Assembly: GCA_965220775.1 (NCBI GenBank)
Contig: OZ244845.1
Location: forward strand, 3,472,001 to 3,536,000
DNA length: 64,000 nucleotides
Source of the DNA: G963664835 sp965220775
GTDB taxonomy: Bacteria; Chloroflexota; UBA6077; FW602-bin22; JBCLEL01
Direction of reading: 5' to 3'
Position 1 is the first letter of the stretch, and every line of letters starts with the position of its first letter. The translations under genes were made by a program, and so were the position numbers. The notes under the pieces are model-generated. The model saw nothing but the letters and a program-made list of their open reading frames with translations. It did not search any database and was not told the DNA's origin. This document shows, piece by piece, positions 35,938-44,302 of this stretch.

Positions 35938-36872
35938 ATCTCCCGTGTTGTGCCGGCCAGCTCGTACAATAGCGCCATCCGCACGGCTACTCCGTTGGTC
36001 ACTTGCGCTTCGATCACGGATTGACTGCCGTAAGCAACGTCCGGCGCAATCTCGACACCCTCGTTGATCGGCCCGGGATGCATTACCAACGCGTTGGCAT
36101 TGGCGCGTTTGAGTCGCTCTTCGTTGACCTGGTACTGCTGTATGTACTCACGAAGGCTAGGCAGGTAGGCGCCATCTTGCCGTTCCCGCTGGATACGCAG
36201 CGCCATAACCACATCGGCGTTCATCAACGCCCGGTCCAGATCGTACTCGACCTCGAACTGCGGCATGCCGGAACATCCACCACACGCATCGACAGGCAGG
36301 AGCGTAGGTGGGCCGACCAAGACGACGCCGGCACCGGCCTTTGTCAGCGCCCACAGATTGGACCTGGCTACGCGGCTATGGAGGATGTCGCCAACAATCA
36401 CCACTCTTAAGCCATCTATCGAGCCAAACCGGTCGCGCAAGGTATAGAGGTCCAGCAAGGCTTGCGTCGGATGTGCGTGCCAACCGTCGCCGGCATTGAT
36501 GACTGAGCCGGCAACGTGTTGGGCGATCAGATGTGGCGACCCGGACTCTGAATGCCGGACGACTATGACATCCGCGCCCAGAGCCTGCAATGTCCGCATG
36601 GTGTCAACCAACGATTCCTGTTTCGTTACCGAGCTGGCCGATGCGGTAACGCTGATCGTGTCGGCCGAGAGATTCTTGGCAGCCAACTCGAAGGACACGC
36701 GAGTTCTGGTGCTGGCTTCGTAGAACATGTTGACCACGGTGACGCCGCGCAGCGTCGGCACTCGACTTATTGGTCGACTCAGCACCTCCCTCATCGAATC
36801 CGTGGTCCTCATTATCTGATCGATCTCATCCATGCTGAAGTCATCGAGATCGATCAAATGACGCCGGTTCAT
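35934..36872 (-). CDS. pyrB: Aspartate carbamoyltransferase catalytic subunit
   Basis: A 312-residue enzyme that condenses carbamoyl phosphate with aspartate, the committed step of pyrimidine synthesis. Carbamoyl-phosphate loop: FYEASTRTRVSFELAA (STRTR). Later: GDGWHAHPTQALLDLYTL and VMHPGPINEGVEI. There is no regulatory chain pyrI nearby, so control should be through PyrR. The start ATG overlaps the pyrR stop. Confidence 0.95.
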   Translation of the reverse strand: MNRRHLIDLDDFSMDEIDQIMRTTDSMREVLSRPISRVPTLRGVTVVNMFYEASTRTRVSFELAAKNLSADTISVTASASSVTKQESLVDTMRTLQALGADVIVVRHSESGSPHLIAQHVAGSVINAGDGWHAHPTQALLDLYTLRDRFGSIDGLRVVIVGDILHSRVARSNLWALTKAGAGVVLVGPPTLLPVDACGGCSGMPQFEVEYDLDRALMNADVVMALRIQRERQDGAYLPSLREYIQQYQVNEERLKRANANALVMHPGPINEGVEIAPDVAYGSQSVIEAQVTNGVAVRMALLYELAGTTREI

Positions 36873-37417
36873 CAGGCGGTCTCGCCAATCGGAACTATCA
36901 ATACTCGGTCAACACCATCTACCTCGCCCAATTTCACTCTGACCTCTTCGTCCCTGGATGTCGGCACGTTTTTCCCTACGTAGTCCGGCCGGATTGGTAG
37001 CTCACGATGACCCCGGTCTACCAAGACGGCCAACTGGATACTGTGCGGCCGACCATAATCCATGATCTCTTCCATGGCAGCCCGAATCGACCGGCCGGTG
37101 TAAAGGACGTCGTCCACTAGGATGACGCACAGATCGCTCACATCGACGGGAATATCGCTGCGTCCTACCAACGGTTGTAATGGGCGGCTAGCCAGGTCAT
37201 CGCGATGGAACGTAATATCGATCTGTCCTTGCGATATGTGTCGACCTTCCATGCGTTCCAGCAGCTTTGCTAGCCGGTGGGCCAAAGGAACGCCGCGCGT
37301 CAGCAGCCCGACCAGCACAGCATCCTCAATGCCTCTGTTACGTTCGACGATCTCGTGAGCGATACGCGCCAAAGCTCTGCGTATATCGACCTCGCCCATT
37401 ATGGTTTTTTCAGTCAT
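36872..37417 (-). CDS. pyrR: Bifunctional pyr operon regulator/uracil phosphoribosyltransferase
   Basis: A 181-residue RNA-binding attenuator protein with UPRTase activity. Motifs: RRALARIAHEIVERNRG near the start, PRPP site CVILVDDVLYTGRSIRAAMEEI, and the PyrR-specific LVDRGHRELPIRPDYVGKNVPTS. The start chosen is ATG at 37417, which matches the usual N-terminus; the open frame to 37483 would begin inside the leader terminator. It is the first gene of the UMP operon and controls it through the leader described separately. Confidence 0.95.
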   Translation of the reverse strand: MTEKTIMGEVDIRRALARIAHEIVERNRGIEDAVLVGLLTRGVPLAHRLAKLLERMEGRHISQGQIDITFHRDDLASRPLQPLVGRSDIPVDVSDLCVILVDDVLYTGRSIRAAMEEIMDYGRPHSIQLAVLVDRGHRELPIRPDYVGKNVPTSRDEEVRVKLGEVDGVDRVLIVPIGETA

Positions 37418-37445
37418 GGCGAGGCCCAAGCGGCGGGCAGTGGGA

Positions 37446-37489
37446 AGAAAAAACCCCTTGCCGTCGATGCCAATGCATCTCACAAGGGG
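37446..37489 (-). terminator. Leader terminator of the pyr attenuator
   Basis: On the minus strand CCCCTTG (37483-37489) pairs with CAAGGGG (37454-37460), followed by a run of T and then CTTCCC. It lies between the PyrR-binding element and pyrR, so it can stop transcription before the operon when UMP-loaded PyrR binds the leader. Confidence 0.85.
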
Positions 37490-37508
37490 CCCATTGCGTC
37501 ATCATAGC

Positions 37509-37545
37509 CTCTCCTTTCCAGCCTCACAGGACTGGTTTAAAGGAA
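37509..37545 (-). promoter_or_regulatory. PyrR-binding RNA element (pyr attenuator)
   Basis: The minus-strand leader reads CCTTTAAACCAGTCC, then TGTGAGGCTGGAAAGGAG. This matches the conserved PyrR binding loop (AGUCC-N-GUGAGGCU in the loop, CUUUAAA..AAAGG-type flanks). UMP-bound PyrR stabilises this hairpin and lets the downstream terminator form. Confidence 0.88.
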
Positions 37546-37587
37546 CGCCGGCCGATTAGTCGGTAATCATTGCCGGTTAGACACAAG

Positions 37588-37614
37588 ATTATCATGGGTC
37601 GGACCGCCGTTCAA
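37588..37614 (-). promoter_or_regulatory. Candidate promoter of the pyr operon
   Basis: On the minus strand GATAAT (37588-37593) matches -10 at 5 of 6 bases; TTTGAA/TTGAAC lies 15-16 bp upstream as a weak -35. Transcription from about 37581 gives a ~165-nt leader that includes the PyrR site and terminator, as expected. Confidence 0.5.
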
Positions 37615-37901
37615 ATCTAACTGCATACCCAAATCCACCGCCTAACTTATGATTGAGGCTTTCGTGGGCATGCAGCGAGTGTACAGGACCGTGTCGGAGC
37701 CGTCGGGGTAATTGGTAGGCCACTGCTTGGCGGTCTTGTAGGCGTTGGCGGCGTTGTCAAGCCGATTCGGGCTGTTCTCGGGCTGAGGTCGAAGACTCCG
37801 CAAGGTCGGAGATGCGCCAAGGCGTGCGAGATGGCATGGCTAGGACTGGGCGACTTGGCTGAGTCGCCTTCGAGTGATGATTAGTTGTAGTAAACGTCAG
37901 G
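37615..37901. other. Intergenic region between pyr operon and IS1380 transposase
   Basis: About 290 bp upstream of the pyr promoter. It should include the distal end of the insertion sequence, but I could not identify a terminal inverted repeat. No gene seen. Confidence 0.4.
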
Positions 37902-39431
37902 CTACGGTCGGGGTGGTGAGTGTGCCAGTGCCAGAATTCTACGGCGTGATCTGATCAAAAGGTAGTATGAGGGATGACCACGCCCTAGGCGGATGATCAG
38001 AGTCCGGGCATGGCGCACCACCCGTCCGGCGAGGGTGATGATCCCAAAGCGCACAGCCTTCAGGCGTTTGCTCACCCACTCACCGCCCAAAGCCAACTGC
38101 TTCAGCGCCGAGTTGAGGTTGAACGCCAACACCGCAATGGCCCACCAGGCAGCGTTGACTCCGAACTGCCCTGACGGCAGCCTGCCGCCAGCAAGGTCCT
38201 CTTTGAGCACCCCATGCACCTCCTCCCCCTTCCCGCATCTCTGACGATACCACCGAATCAACTCGTCTCCTGGTATACCAAGATTGGTTACCACTCCTGT
38301 GACCTTGTACCATCCTCTATCCGGCATCTCCATGACGGGGATCGACAACTCCAACTGGGACTCCATTCCCGGCAGAGGCGGCTTGTGCAGTCGCTCCCTT
38401 ATCGCTATGAAACGGTACTCGGGACTGTTCTTGGAGTGTCCTATCCAGTTGGGCACGAAGCACACCTCGGCCCACTGTTGCCCTGTCATCGCCTCGCAGG
38501 AGCCCACACTCCGTCTCAACTCATACCATTCCTCCTCCGCCACTTCACCGATCGCCCGCTTGAACTCCTCTGTAACGTCCACCCCCACGGCAAACTCGAT
38601 CACCCCGAAGCGTTCGTCTCTGCCCTCCGCGCAATACTTCAGAAGCTCCCTCTGATACCCGGCCGTGTCTGACCTCAACATCACCTCTTCTACTCCGGAA
38701 GGTATGTACCTCAACGACTCCCTCAGCACCCGAAGCTGCTGATAGCCCGCCGGTACATTGCCATCTCTAAACTCCGAGTGCACGATCTGATCGGCTTCGG
38801 CCCAGTAGGTGCTCAGCGGCTGATACGCCTTGTGCTTCTTGTAGCTGTAGAGCGCCTCCTGCTTGTGCGTCTCAACCAGCGTAGCGTCCATGTCCAGCGT
38901 TGCACCGGTATGCCGAGTATGGCTTTGCACGAAGCCCACCATCTCTGCGTTGACCCTCTTCAGACCATCCAAAGCTTCTGTCCCAGAGGGTATGAACGCC
39001 CTGTGCGGCTCACGCTTAGTCTCCTCCTCTTCGTCGTGGAACTTAGACAGATATCGGAACACCGCTGAGGACGACGGCACACTCCGCCGACGCTCCTTGC
39101 GCCACCTTCGTGGTAAAGCCCGACGCTCCCTCTGGCGCATCCCCTGTGTCTCTGCTCTGCTCAACACCCGACCCAGACCCTCGTCTTTCTCCAGTACACG
39201 GAGGTCCTCCACCGACTCTCCACCTGCCAGGTTCAGTAGTATTAACGAGGTGACCATCTGGCTGTCCGTCCAGCCCTGACCACCTTCCCGAAGCCCCACG
39301 TGACGTCCCACTGACCCTCTCAGATCCGCGACCTGAAAGAGGTCCAGGTAGGTTGCCAGACCCGCGAGAGCCGTCATACCGGTCGAATTCTTCTCCTCGG
39401 CGTACTGGAACGGCAAAGCTCCTTGCTGCAT
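37902..39431 (-). mobile_element. IS1380-family transposase (DDE)
   Basis: A 509-residue transposase. The N-terminal region resembles IS1380 enzymes. The first catalytic Asp is in LDMDATLVETHKQEALYSYKKHK (D at position 2 of the ATL motif), the second in MLRSDTAGYQRELLKYC, and the C-terminal E region is in WYRQRCGKGEEVHGVLKEDLAGG. The reading frame is intact, so the element may be active. The start is ATG at 39431 (MQQGALPFQY) after GAGG; the GTG at 39470 lacks a ribosome site. IS1380 elements make 4-bp target duplications; I did not find the ends. Its GCCGGC count is far below that of the host genes. It is not the source of the nearby small elements, which duplicate 8 bp. Confidence 0.88.
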
Positions 39432-39440
39432 AATAGGTGC

Positions 39441-39511
39441 ACCTCGTTGGTGATGGATTATTGCTTTCACAAATCATCATAGCCCGCTTTTACAGCGGGC
39501 TCCAACGAGGT
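39441..39511. repeat. Nested inverted repeats upstream of the transposase
   Basis: ACCTCGTTGG (39441-39450) and CCAACGAGGT (39502-39511) are perfect inverted copies, enclosing the hairpin AGCCCGCT/AGCGGGCT (39481-39501). The outer arm overlaps the ribosome-site region of the transposase. It could block read-through expression of the transposase or be part of the IS end. Confidence 0.65.
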
Positions 39512-39547
39512 CTTACATTTCTTTAGGTGGTGGATTTGGGCATACGA

Positions 39548-39932
39548 GTAAGTGTTCAGATTCAGGGGTGCCTGCTCCGTATGAGAGCGGTATCGCACCT
39601 ATGAGGCTCTACTACCGGCGAGGGCCTCTCATCGGCGAAAGCCAAGAACGGGTTGCAAGGGCGATCCGCCTCAGGCGGATGACGGGGGACGTGGGGGTGT
39701 CCCCCGCAATAAAGTTCCCCCTTCTCCTGGCGAGGAGAAGGGGGCCAGGTCGAAGACTACGCAAGGCGAGGGGATGAGGTCGGCCGGCTCATGATATTGA
39801 CGTCGATAGGTTTGAATCTCCCGCTTGACTGTCGACTGAGTTCCCGAATGGCGATTTGGCCTTGTTAGTTCGTGGGCCCTTGTTAGTTCGTGGGCATTGA
39901 GGAGAAAAATACCTCCAAATCTGAACAGTTAC
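39548..39932 (+). mobile_element. 385-bp non-autonomous element (MITE), IS66-like ends
   Basis: Terminal inverted repeats GTAAGTGTTCAGATT (39548-39562) and AATCTGAACAGTTAC (39918-39932), one mismatch. It is flanked by a perfect 8-bp target duplication GCATACGA (39540-39547 and 39933-39940). No gene is inside; the interior holds a 12-bp-stem hairpin (39717-39744, CCCCCTTCTCCT..AGGAGAAGGGGG) and a 17-bp direct repeat CTTGTTAGTTCGTGGGC (39861-39877, 39879-39895). GTAA ends plus 8-bp duplications are the IS66-family signature, so an IS66-type transposase elsewhere in the genome probably moves it. Confidence 0.85.
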
Positions 39933-39978
39933 GCATACGATCCTAGCGCCGGCCGGCGGCCGCCGGTGCCGGGAACCG

Positions 39979-40220
39979 TTGTTTCGCAATTTCAAGTTTC
40001 TCGATTGCTGTCTGTCCGTCCTCTCGGGTCAGGGTCTTGCGATTCTCTACCCAGCGCCGCTAACAGCCGGCACTAGACCCGGTAGTGCGTCCACCCGGAC
40101 GTTTGTTTTGCAATTTCTATGTTTTTGCCGTCCTTCGCCGCACTAAATGGACACGTGGACCCGAATTGCGCCTCCTTCGTACCTGGCCAAGTCTCGTCCC
40201 AGCATTTGTTTTGCATTTTT
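39979..40220 (-). repeat. Three copies of the TGCAAAACAAAC motif (reverse orientation)
   Basis: Read on the minus strand: the core lies at 40101-40130 (GGCAAAAACATAGAAATTGC followed by AAAACAAAC) and at 40205-40230; a weaker form at 39979-40004 has TTGCGAAACAACGG. They match the motif in the 60-bp tandem repeats and in the leader at 59251-59344. About 100 bp separates the copies. Confidence 0.6.
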
Positions 40221-40368
40221 GGGTATTTGCGCGTTGACCCAGGCTGAATCACTTGACGTTTTTGCCAAGAATGGGCATTTAAACTTAGTTCGGCACTGCC
40301 ATAATCGAACATGTGTGTTATCATTCTACCGTATTGGAAGCTATCAGGCACAATCAGATAGTGGAAGG

Positions 40369-40619
40369 GTAACTGTTCAGACTTAGGGGGACCAGTCTCG
40401 TGAGTGTCATTGGTACGAGAATAGATCCCCACTCTCGTCATTCCCGAGATCAAAAGCATGCCCCGTACCCCGATACGGGGCGGGAATCCAGGGGAGGGGC
40501 AGCCGGCGCACCCGTGCCACATTGAGTCGCTATGGGCAGTTCCGCCACAACCTGCGGTCCTTGTTCGAACGCAATTTGCAAACGCGCTGGACAAATTACG
40601 CTCAAATCTGAACAGTTAC
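40369..40619 (+). mobile_element. 251-bp MITE, copy a, IS66-like ends
   Basis: Terminal inverted repeats GTAACTGTTCAGA (40369-40381) and TCTGAACAGTTAC (40607-40619). Target duplication GTGGAAGG (40361-40368) and GTGGACGG (40620-40627), one mismatch. It is about 95% identical to the copy at 42065-42315. The interior includes the palindromic ATTCCCG..CGGGAAT repeat with an inserted hairpin (GCCCCGTACCCCGATACGGGGC). No coding capacity; open frames in it are artefacts. Confidence 0.88.
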
Positions 40620-40790
40620 GTGGACGGGGGGTTCGGTTTGGGTCGCGTGGTCGTGAATGAGGCTCGAAACTCGCGCCCGATACATCCGTGCTAGACTCTG
40701 GCCGGCGGTCGCCGTCGGGCCGCAACCCGCACCACGAGCGCTTCATTTGGTCCAATGCGCCGGCGAAATCCCAAAAGGAGTTGGTGACAA

Positions 40791-42008
40791 GTGCAGATAC
40801 AGGTGGACACTCAGCAATTCAACGAGCAAGGATTTCTGATCATTCCGGGCGTCGTTCCTGAAAGCGAGCTCGAGGACCGACGGGCCCAGTACGAGCATCT
40901 GCTCGAGAAGCAGAAGATCGTTTGGGCGCGCAACCGCAAACCGAGTGACCCGCCCGGTGGGAGATGGGACTACGCGGAGCATCCCACGGTCGACATCGGC
41001 TATAACCCAGGAATCGTCGATCAAGTGAATTCCAAGGCGGTCGAAATCTGGACCCAAGAAAACACGCTCGGCACGAGTCGACAACTAATGGGCAGTTCGG
41101 ACGTAGCCCCCATTTATATGCAGTTGATGTGCAGCCCGGTTACCGATCACGGGCCGGGCAAGTGGCACCGGGACATACATCCAGAAGACACCGCTCCCTT
41201 GGAAGCGCTTCAGAAGGACGTGGAGGAGAACGGTCCAAGACAGGTACAGTGGAATATCCCGCTCTATGACGACGACGTCCTCTGGATCATACCCGGCAGC
41301 CACTCGCGTCCGAATACGGAAGAAGAAAACAGGTGCTTGGCGGCAAATCCGCGCTTGCCCTTGCCGGGCGGTGTCCCGGTTAAGCTGAACGCGGGCGACG
41401 CGGTGGTCTATAACAACTATCTCTTACATTGGGGCAGCAACTACAGCACCAGGCTTCGGCGCATAGTCCACAGCACGTTTGGGCATTTCGCCTATTATCA
41501 AGACGCGGGGATCGCTAACTTCCTGTCGCCTTCATCTCAATCAACTTTTCAGGGCTGGGTCGACAGAAGCGAACAGGTTCAGGATGCGACCGAAGCAGCG
41601 CTCCGATCGGTCATCAATCGGGACGTCCCCGGCTATCGCGCGGCCCTTGAGGATCTGCACCCCGGCGCGGGCAAGAGCGGAAAGTCGTTGCTGACGATAT
41701 TCTTGTCCAAGGCAGTGAACCAGCTGCAGGTCTTGAAGCGCCCTGAGTTCGACACCCTACCAGAACAGGCACGCAAGCGAGCTGTCACTCCCCATCCGTT
41801 TTCACTGTGTTGGGGTGAAGAGTTTGGCCGTAGATTCACGCCGGCCGAGGCAGACATCTTGGTGCAGAGGTTCCGGCACCTCGACGCCAGGCTCCAGTCC
41901 GACGGGGACCAGTTCGAGCCGGGCTTTCAATCCCAACCGATGCTCTATCACTTCTACCGGATGCCGGCCGATGCTGACCTCGATTCGTTCATCGCTGATT
42001 GGTCCTAG
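40791..42008 (+). CDS. Phytanoyl-CoA dioxygenase family protein (PhyH 3)
   Basis: A 405-residue PhyH-fold oxygenase, the longest of the five here. Iron ligands H126-x-D128 (KWHRDIH) and distal His in LLHWGSNY; the 2-oxoglutarate anchor Arg is in STRLRRIVH. The C-terminal ~130 residues extend past the usual core. The start is GTG at 40791, with AAAAGGAG ten bases upstream. The gene is flanked on both sides by 251-bp MITE copies in the same orientation, so recombination between them would delete it. Substrate unknown. Confidence 0.87.
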   Translation: MQIQVDTQQFNEQGFLIIPGVVPESELEDRRAQYEHLLEKQKIVWARNRKPSDPPGGRWDYAEHPTVDIGYNPGIVDQVNSKAVEIWTQENTLGTSRQLMGSSDVAPIYMQLMCSPVTDHGPGKWHRDIHPEDTAPLEALQKDVEENGPRQVQWNIPLYDDDVLWIIPGSHSRPNTEEENRCLAANPRLPLPGGVPVKLNAGDAVVYNNYLLHWGSNYSTRLRRIVHSTFGHFAYYQDAGIANFLSPSSQSTFQGWVDRSEQVQDATEAALRSVINRDVPGYRAALEDLHPGAGKSGKSLLTIFLSKAVNQLQVLKRPEFDTLPEQARKRAVTPHPFSLCWGEEFGRRFTPAEADILVQRFRHLDARLQSDGDQFEPGFQSQPMLYHFYRMPADADLDSFIADWS

Positions 42009-42064
42009 CTAAGGACCATTATCGGCAAAGCTCTGCGAGAAATTGCAAGTCATCTCCTACCGAG

Positions 42065-42315
42065 GTAACTGTTCAGACTTGGGGGGACCAGTCTCGTGAG
42101 TGTCATTGGTACGAGTATAGATCCCCACTCTCGTCATTCCCGCGATCAAAAGCATGCCCCGTACTCCGATACGGGGCGGGAATCCAGGGGAGGGGCGGCC
42201 GGCGCACCCGTGCCACATTGAGTCGCTATGGGCAGTTCCGCCACAACCTACCGTCCTTGTTCGAACACAATTTGCAAACGCGCAGGACAAATTACACCCA
42301 AATCTGAACTGTTAC
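42065..42315 (+). mobile_element. 251-bp MITE, copy b, IS66-like ends
   Basis: Same element as copy a, same orientation. Terminal repeats GTAACTGTTCAGA (42065-42077) and TCTGAACTGTTAC (42303-42315, one mismatch). Perfect 8-bp target duplication CTACCGAG at 42057-42064 and 42316-42323. High identity to copy a implies recent activity. Different target duplications show that the two copies inserted independently. Confidence 0.9.
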
Positions 42316-42475
42316 CTACCGAGATGTCGGAAATGCGTCCGAATTAAAATATCGTTCAGACTCGAACCGGAATACTCGTCATGGAGACGCTTTATTGGAT
42401 GTATCGTGAAATGCGCAAGTATCAGTCAGTGGAATTGTCGGGTGTCCTAGACTTTCCGACAGGATTATCTTTGTA

Positions 42476-43225
42476 TTGAAGCGGGACATGACCGCTGGAT
42501 TGATCGTACTTGGCGTCTTACTGCTGGCGCTCGTGATCACGAGCTTGCCCGACAATCCAGGCTCGGAAATCCAACCTGACCAAACAGATGTCCCAACCGC
42601 GACTGAAGAGCCGAAACAGGTCTCAGCGCCGGAGCGTACCCCGCCCCGAAGGTCGACGCTCCCCACCCGGCCGACGTCCACGACGACCCATTACGCGCCA
42701 ACTTCTGAGCCAACTGAGCACTTTCCGACATCCACTCTTGAGCCTACCGTGACCGAGGTTCGACCCCCACCGAATACTCCGACCATCCATTTGGCGCCGG
42801 CTACCGTAACTCTTGGCCCATCTCCAACAACGACTGTGCCATCGACGCCAGCGCCTCCTTCGCCTTCGGCGACCGCTGAGCCTCCGACAACCACGTCGAC
42901 AAGAGAGACTATGCCAAACGTCCACATAATTGAGACATCGTGTGGTACTCAACCCGAGTGGATAGCCATCATGAATGATGACGTGACGGCCCGAGATATG
43001 ACAGGGTGGCGGCTACACGACGAGGCAGAGAATCGTTCACCATTTGTTTTTCCGAGCGGCTACCAGCTACCCGCCGGTCACTACGTGAAGGTCTGGTCGT
43101 ACGGAGTCGGGCCTGACTCTGAACTCGACCTCGATTGGACTAAGAGTGCGGTTTGGAATAATGATGGTGACATGGCTTTTCTGTATGACGACGCAGGACA
43201 CTTAGTCGCCCAACGTTCTTGCTAG
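42476..43225 (+). CDS. Surface protein with Pro/Thr linker and lamin-tail-like domain
   Basis: A 249-residue protein. An N-terminal signal anchor (GLIVLGVLLLALVITSL, about residues 8-24) is followed by ~120 residues of low-complexity Pro/Thr/Ser linker. The C-terminal ~100 residues (EWIAIMNDDVTARDMTGWRL, then FVFPSGYQLPAGHYVKVWSY) fit the LTD (lamin-tail) fold found in secreted bacterial nucleases and surface proteins. It probably displays this domain outside the membrane. The start is TTG at 42476 with AGGA upstream; ATG at 42488 is an alternative. It lies alone after the MITE. Confidence 0.75.
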   Translation: MKRDMTAGLIVLGVLLLALVITSLPDNPGSEIQPDQTDVPTATEEPKQVSAPERTPPRRSTLPTRPTSTTTHYAPTSEPTEHFPTSTLEPTVTEVRPPPNTPTIHLAPATVTLGPSPTTTVPSTPAPPSPSATAEPPTTTSTRETMPNVHIIETSCGTQPEWIAIMNDDVTARDMTGWRLHDEAENRSPFVFPSGYQLPAGHYVKVWSYGVGPDSELDLDWTKSAVWNNDGDMAFLYDDAGHLVAQRSC

Positions 43226-43384
43226 ACTAACTTGAGAGCCTCGCAGGATTTGAGGCAGCACCGTAAACGCCCCCTTCCGGATAGAGTCGTCGCAAACGTG
43301 CGCTAGCGCCATAGGCAACGAACAGTATTTTCCGGCTCGCTTCCGCTTACACAGGCCTCATTTGATGGCACGGCGCCATACATA

Positions 43385-43412
43385 TATGATTGGCCTCGTA
43401 TGATTGGCCTCG
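43385..43412 (+). repeat. 14-bp tandem duplication upstream of PhyH 4
   Basis: TATGATTGGCCTCG occurs twice head to tail (43385-43398, 43399-43412), just before the ribosome site of the PhyH gene. Possibly a replication slip; a variable leader is conceivable. Confidence 0.7.
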
Positions 43413-43433
43413 AAATCGACGAAGGAGGACGCG

Positions 43434-44234
43434 ATGCTTTCGGAAGAACAAATAACTCAGTTCCACAGACTTGGTTTCTTAGATGTACCGAATGTATTGA
43501 CTCCAGAGGAGACTGCCCACTTCACCCGAGTATTCGACGAGACGATGCGGCGATTAGAGAAGTCCGGCTACTTCGACGAGGTCGAGGTCCGGGGATTCTC
43601 GAACGTCACTCGCGGCTACCGCCGGCAGGTCGTTCCCCTATTCGAGAAAGATGACCGATTTCTCGAACTTCTAGACCACCCACGGCTAAACGACCTCGCA
43701 GAACAGCTCTTGGGCGAAGACTGCATGCTAATCGAACCCGGCGTTGGCGCGATCTTCTCCGGCGACAGCACCTGGCATTGTGACGTGGATGGGCCCTACG
43801 ATTGGACCTGGATCAAGTGCAACCTGTACCTCGACGAGCCAACTACCGAAACCGGTAGGTTCTACTTCATTCCGGGTAGCCACCTGCGCGAGTTCGGCGA
43901 CCCTGTGGAAGACGCACTGATAGCCGGCCAATTGGGCGGTGTCGCGACAGCCGAGATCCCGGGGGCGTATCCGGTGGTACCCCGGCCGGGAAGCGTCGTC
44001 GTCTTCAATCAGCTAACCCGTCACGCATATTTTGATGGGAAGACTCTTCGCCGGACGATCTTGATTAACTACACCCAATCTCCTCGCAAGCGCTGGCACG
44101 AGTACCAGTTGGCCGGCCGGATCAAGTACTTCAGCGGGCATTGGGGCGAGCCTATGTTCTACGATAGGCTGCTGGAATCCGCCAGTCCCCGCCGGCTGAA
44201 GCGCATAGAAGTGCCGATGGAGATGGCTCGCTAA
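43434..44234 (+). CDS. Phytanoyl-CoA dioxygenase family protein (PhyH 4)
   Basis: A 266-residue PhyH-fold oxygenase. Iron ligands H115-x-D117 (TWHCDVDG) and the distal His in LTRHAYFDG; the Arg anchor is in KTLRRTIL. The start ATG at 43434 has GAAGGAGG eight bases upstream; an in-frame upstream extension to 43404 lacks a ribosome site. It converges with the ABC sugar permease operon. Substrate unknown; its place beside sugar transport and GH51 genes may be meaningful. Confidence 0.87.
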   Translation: MLSEEQITQFHRLGFLDVPNVLTPEETAHFTRVFDETMRRLEKSGYFDEVEVRGFSNVTRGYRRQVVPLFEKDDRFLELLDHPRLNDLAEQLLGEDCMLIEPGVGAIFSGDSTWHCDVDGPYDWTWIKCNLYLDEPTTETGRFYFIPGSHLREFGDPVEDALIAGQLGGVATAEIPGAYPVVPRPGSVVVFNQLTRHAYFDGKTLRRTILINYTQSPRKRWHEYQLAGRIKYFSGHWGEPMFYDRLLESASPRRLKRIEVPMEMAR

Positions 44235-44302
44235 GTCATCGACAGGGGCGGCACATCGGTGGGCCCACCAGAGCCAATGGGTGGATCGGGCCGACATGCT
44301 GG

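Noticed and set aside
37902..39431. IS1380 as source of the nearby MITEs
   Set aside because: IS1380 elements make 4-bp duplications; the MITEs have 8-bp duplications and GTAA ends.
40369..42315. Open frames inside the 251-bp elements
   Set aside because: They appear in both copies only because the DNA is duplicated; no ribosome sites and no recognisable domains.
40361..42323. Composite transposon (MITE-PhyH-MITE)
   Set aside because: Each MITE has its own target duplication on both sides, and the outer flanks (GTGGAAGG and CTACCGAG) differ, so they inserted separately.
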